From NCBI GenBank assembly GCA_015499985.1, contig JAAAUF010000411.1, forward strand, positions 1-35,191: a DNA stretch of 35,191 nt, written 5' to 3'. The stretch's first letter is position 1, and every line of letters begins with the position of its first letter. The DNA comes from Haplosporangium gracile. Lineage: Eukaryota; Mortierellomycota; Mortierellomycetes; Mortierellales; Mortierellaceae. Below the pieces are notes generated by a model, which saw nothing but the letters and a program-made list of their open reading frames with translations, was not told the DNA's origin and made no database searches. Shown here piece by piece: positions 31,994 to 35,191 of the stretch. The position numbers and the translations under genes were made by a program.

Positions 31994-34457
31994 TCACGAC
32001 ACGAATCGCATGTCAATAAGGTCAGCACGCCTCACCTCCTCCTCACCATCCTCCACCACCGCCTCAACACCACCGGCACTACCACGTCTCTGACTCCGGT
32101 TCCGTTTCGCCTCCTGGATCTCCTCTCTCCTCGCCATCCCCTCCCGATACAACTCTTCAGCTGCACATTCCAGGACTTGTGCAAATGCGCCGAATCCGTG
32201 AACGCATAGATGTTATTGTCCATATTGCTGGCGAGATCAAACTCGGACGCATTGGTCATGTCGATTCCAGTGGGGGAAATTACGAGGGCGAAACCATTGC
32301 TGCCGACATCGACTTTGTCGTAGTCTGGTGGTTGGACTGCTAGAACATGTGCCAGTGAGATTGTCGTGGCTGGGTCTCGTTTCTATTTTCATAATGTAGG
32401 GTAAAAGATAAGGTAAATACGTGTTAATCATTTACAGGAGAGTGGAGACATGCGACCAGACAAAGAGGACGTGCTTACTGTTTGGTACTCGACATCGTAG
32501 AGCTTGAAGGCGTTTCCTTGGAGTACCGCTTCCACGCCTTTTTCAGCGACCGGAAGAACAAGTTTAAAAAAAAAACGATGGTTAGATTGAGGCCAAAAAA
32601 AAAATGTAGCAAAGTCGCATCGACACACAAAGTAATAAACAACAAGACTTACGGCCATACGAAAATCACGGATCATGACAGCCAAATGGCCCTCAAACAA
32701 AATCTCATTCTCCCACGACCGATCATCGACCGGCTCCTCGAGAACATGGACACCAATCATGACCACAATCTCACAATCAACTTTTTTTTTACTCTGGGCT
32801 TTGATCGCCGCCGCAGAGGCCAGAGGTTGTTGACTCCCGTCCATCATATGGATCGCCCGACGCAACTCGTAGGTCCGGACGGATTTTTCCAGAAACTCGA
32901 GTGCTAAAGGCAGGTGAAGGTATCCTAGATTGACGAATTGAGTGTTGGAGAAACCCGCCACGGCGCCGAATTTGGTCGCGATGGGTGTTCCTGTCACCTC
33001 GATCTCTAGCTGGAACGTCTCCTTCACATCGCTAAGTAAACAAGTTGAAATTGTTAATTAGTTCAAAGTATGGTGGGATGAATTGGTGGCGCATTTCGGA
33101 ATAGATTTTTTCCACATATGCAGAAAAGTGATAAAAAAAATAAGAAAGACATTTACAAGAGGAAGACTTCGCCCATAGTGGCGGTATTACCAGGGTTGTC
33201 CTTGAAGGACCGTGCAGGGTGGGAGGTGCCCCCCACATTGCCAATGCGCAGGTTGCATTCAATGTCGAACAACTTGGATGTAGCCCGGTTGGTGATCTGC
33301 ATCACTGTTTAGATATGGAAGAGACATTGAAAACACATGTTAAAAAAATCGTTCAAGTGCATACACATTGGCAGTAAGCATACTACGAGGGATAGTGAGT
33401 GGGAGTAAAAGAAAAAGGTGTCGAGTAAACTTACGCTTGACAAGAGCCAGGCCGGTTGCTTCCTTAGGGTTGTAGTATCCTGTTTTCAAGAAACTATTAA
33501 CGATATTTGTATGCTTGCAGGCGATTCAAAAAAAAAAAAAAAAAAAAAAAAGTACTCATCGTCCCGTCGCGTCCATAGCCAATAAAAAAAAAGGCGCTAA
33601 GAAAGCGAGAAAAAAAAATGCAATCGAAAAACTTGCTTACAACCGGGGGCAACAATGTCTGCAGAACTCTGGAGGTCATAGGAGCGTCCATCACCTAGCG
33701 ATGGAGCCACCATATCCCAAGCACACTCAGACTCCAAAACATCTCCTCTAAGCAACGCATTTCCAGTTCCAGTGAGCAATGACTGGTTAAGACATCCCCG
33801 CACCCAATTCTGGCGTTCAGGTGAGAATTGGTCGAAGATCGCGACAGAGGGTGGACAGTGCACCAACGCAGGCTCCTCCTGCTTTGGACAAACCCGCATG
33901 CTCCCACTGAACCCACCAGGGCTGACTGAGGATCTCAGAAAGCTACTGGCTTTGGTCAATTTATGTCGGTGTTGTTGCTGTTGCTGATGGTAGAACCGAT
34001 AATGTCCTCCTGCTCCTCCTCCTCCTTGCTATTGTAATTGTTGTTGCTGTTGACTAAACCCCACATATCCAGCAGCACTCCCGTTAGACGACGTGAAGGA
34101 AGGATTCTCGTCCAGCGAGCCCTTACTAAGCGTCGAAAGCAAAAAGTTGTGAAGCGAAACCGAATCCGACATCAGGGAAGAATAAGGCAAGACCTGATCG
34201 CCACTCATGTCCTTCTTTAGATCCAACGTGGTCAAGCCTGAGAGACCTATAGGCTTTCTGCTGCTGTGACGATGAGGAGGATGGCGGTGATGGGACTGGT
34301 GAGAGTGACTGGAAAAGCTGTTGCTGCTGTGGGTGAACAGGTCGCCGTAGCCGCCGACCATGGGTGATTTCTTTGTCTTTTTGTTGATGTAGTTGACAGG
34401 GATGACCATTGCCTCCTGTAAGTCCTTGCTGAATCGCTTGAAAGCGTCATTCTGCAT
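31994..34457 (-). pseudogene. PH-domain protein, anillin/Bud4/Mid2-like, reading frame disrupted
   Basis: Best exon model: 34457-33644, 33479-33435, 33304-33157, 33031-32653 (or 32661), 32537-32479 and 32382 to about 32032 or 31994. Joined it gives about 595 codons. The N-terminus is S/H/Q-rich. The centre is a beta-rich block (LFDIECNLRIGNVGGTSHPA, TATMGEVFLF, VKETFQLEIEV, FVNLGYLHLPLALEFL) that resembles the anillin homology/C2-like region. Then comes a PH domain: FEGHLAVMIRDFRMA, VLQGNAFKLYDVEYQTKRDP, ISLAHVLAV, NNIYAFTDSAHLHKSW. Such proteins organise septins and the cytokinetic ring. Defects: an in-frame TAG at 34029-34031 inside a glutamine tract; a frame conflict at exon 4/5; a probable one-base frame change after SAHLHKSW, where the more plausible tail (AAEELYREGMARREEIQEAK ... 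DLIDMRFVS) is in another frame. Sequencing error, readthrough or true decay are all possible. Confidence 0.5.
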
Positions 34458-35135
34458 GTCTGTTGTAGTTGTCTTTTTGTGTTGATTATTGTCTGGAGAG
34501 AGATAGAGAAGGTGTTCCCTTGTGTGGATGTGTAGAGGGTATTGCTCTTGCGCTAGAGTTTGGGTTGTGAAGCTCTAGAGAGTGTATGTTTTTGCAGAAT
34601 AAAAGGAACTATATATCGTTTTGGGAGGGGGTATAGGTATGTGGTACTAAACAATAGAGGGTGAGTTTGAGGGCATGGACAGGGTAAGGAAAGAGTGCGA
34701 AGAGGGGAATAAGATCGACAGAGACATGGGGTATTCGATTCCTTTTATGGTCCACACAAAAGGGGGAAGAAAGAGGGGAAGTAGAGTTAGACGGGGAAAT
34801 AAAGAGAAGGAAGGAAGGAAGGCAGGAAGGTCATGAAAAGAAAAAAAAAAAGTATCAACGACCGAGGGTTGAAGACAGCCAGAAAATAAAAACAATAGAA
34901 AAGAAAAGACAAACGTAGTTACGAGTGAGCGAACTGTAGAGTGGACTTCTTCCCCTCACATCGTCGTTTTCTCCAACAGTCCGCATGCATGCACGCATAG
35001 TCCTTTTCCTCCCTTGCTTGCTTCTTTTCTTCTTTTTTTATTGGTTGTATATTCGATAACTAATTCTAGTCCATTCTACACAACAACAACTGTAATTCAA
35101 CAAAAAAAAAAACGGTGGAAGCAACAAAATACATT
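34458..35135. other. upstream region of the PH-domain gene
   Basis: Purine-rich on the + strand at 34670-34880 with GGAA repeats (34808-34830), matching the pyrimidine-rich leaders seen before other genes here. No gene seen. Confidence 0.5.
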
Positions 35136-35191
35136 ATGGCAAAGATGAGAAAGGTTCGCAACGATTTCCTATTGATGGTGCAGGAGAACCA
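35136..35191 (+). CDS. possible start of a gene cut by the window end
   Basis: The ATG at 35136 opens a frame that stays open for 18 codons to the last base (MAKMRKVRNDFLLMVQEN). An A-rich upstream context fits a start codon, but this is far too short to be sure. Confidence 0.2.
   Translation, partial: MAKMRKVRNDFLLMVQEN

Overview
The window looks like nuclear DNA of an early-diverging filamentous fungus, most likely Mucoromycota and plausibly Mortierellomycotina. That placement is an inference from gene content and style: many short GT-AG introns, typically about 80-250 nt and up to 561 nt; long pyrimidine-rich leaders on the coding strand; secreted esterase and small cysteine-rich protein genes; a piggyBac-type transposase relic. 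It is draft assembly, since ten Ns lie at 19377-19386.

Layout: 1-3300 is decayed accessory sequence. It holds a piggyBac transposase fragment with an in-frame stop, a doubtful two-exon ORF, and a hypothetical gene behind a TATA promoter whose reading frame changes several times. From 3638 to 17580 the window is compact housekeeping: ARB1/ABCF2 (-), a ZIP zinc transporter (+), an unrecognised 203-aa protein (-), protein phosphatase methylesterase PPE1 (+), COG2 (+) and alpha-tubulin (-). From 18036 to 20508 is a secreted type-B carboxylesterase with an N-terminal C-type-lectin-like extension (-). About 3.1 kb without a certain gene follows, then a small secreted cysteine-rich protein (+, 23624-24259), a cystinosin-family transporter (-), mitochondrial ribosomal protein uS5m (+), a coiled-coil protein of unknown function (-), about 2 kb of purine-rich spacer, and a PH-domain gene resembling anillin/Bud4/Mid2 (-) that carries an in-frame TAG and two doubtful frame transitions.

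The genes do not form one pathway. They cover ribosome biogenesis (ARB1), zinc uptake, PP2A regulation (PPE1), Golgi tethering (COG2), cytoskeleton (alpha-tubulin), septation or bud-site organisation (PH gene), lysosomal/vacuolar cystine export and mitochondrial translation. Arrangement matters more: the 203-aa gene and PPE1 share a 180-bp divergent promoter, PPE1 and COG2 are in tandem only 134 bp apart, and ZIP/203-aa gene, COG2/tubulin and uS5m/coiled-coil are convergent pairs. I found no CRISPR array, rRNA, tRNA or self-evident new multi-gene system. The best leads are the lectin-like/esterase fusion, the disrupted PH-domain gene with its TAG inside a glutamine tract, the small secreted protein, and the decayed gene at 2373-3280.
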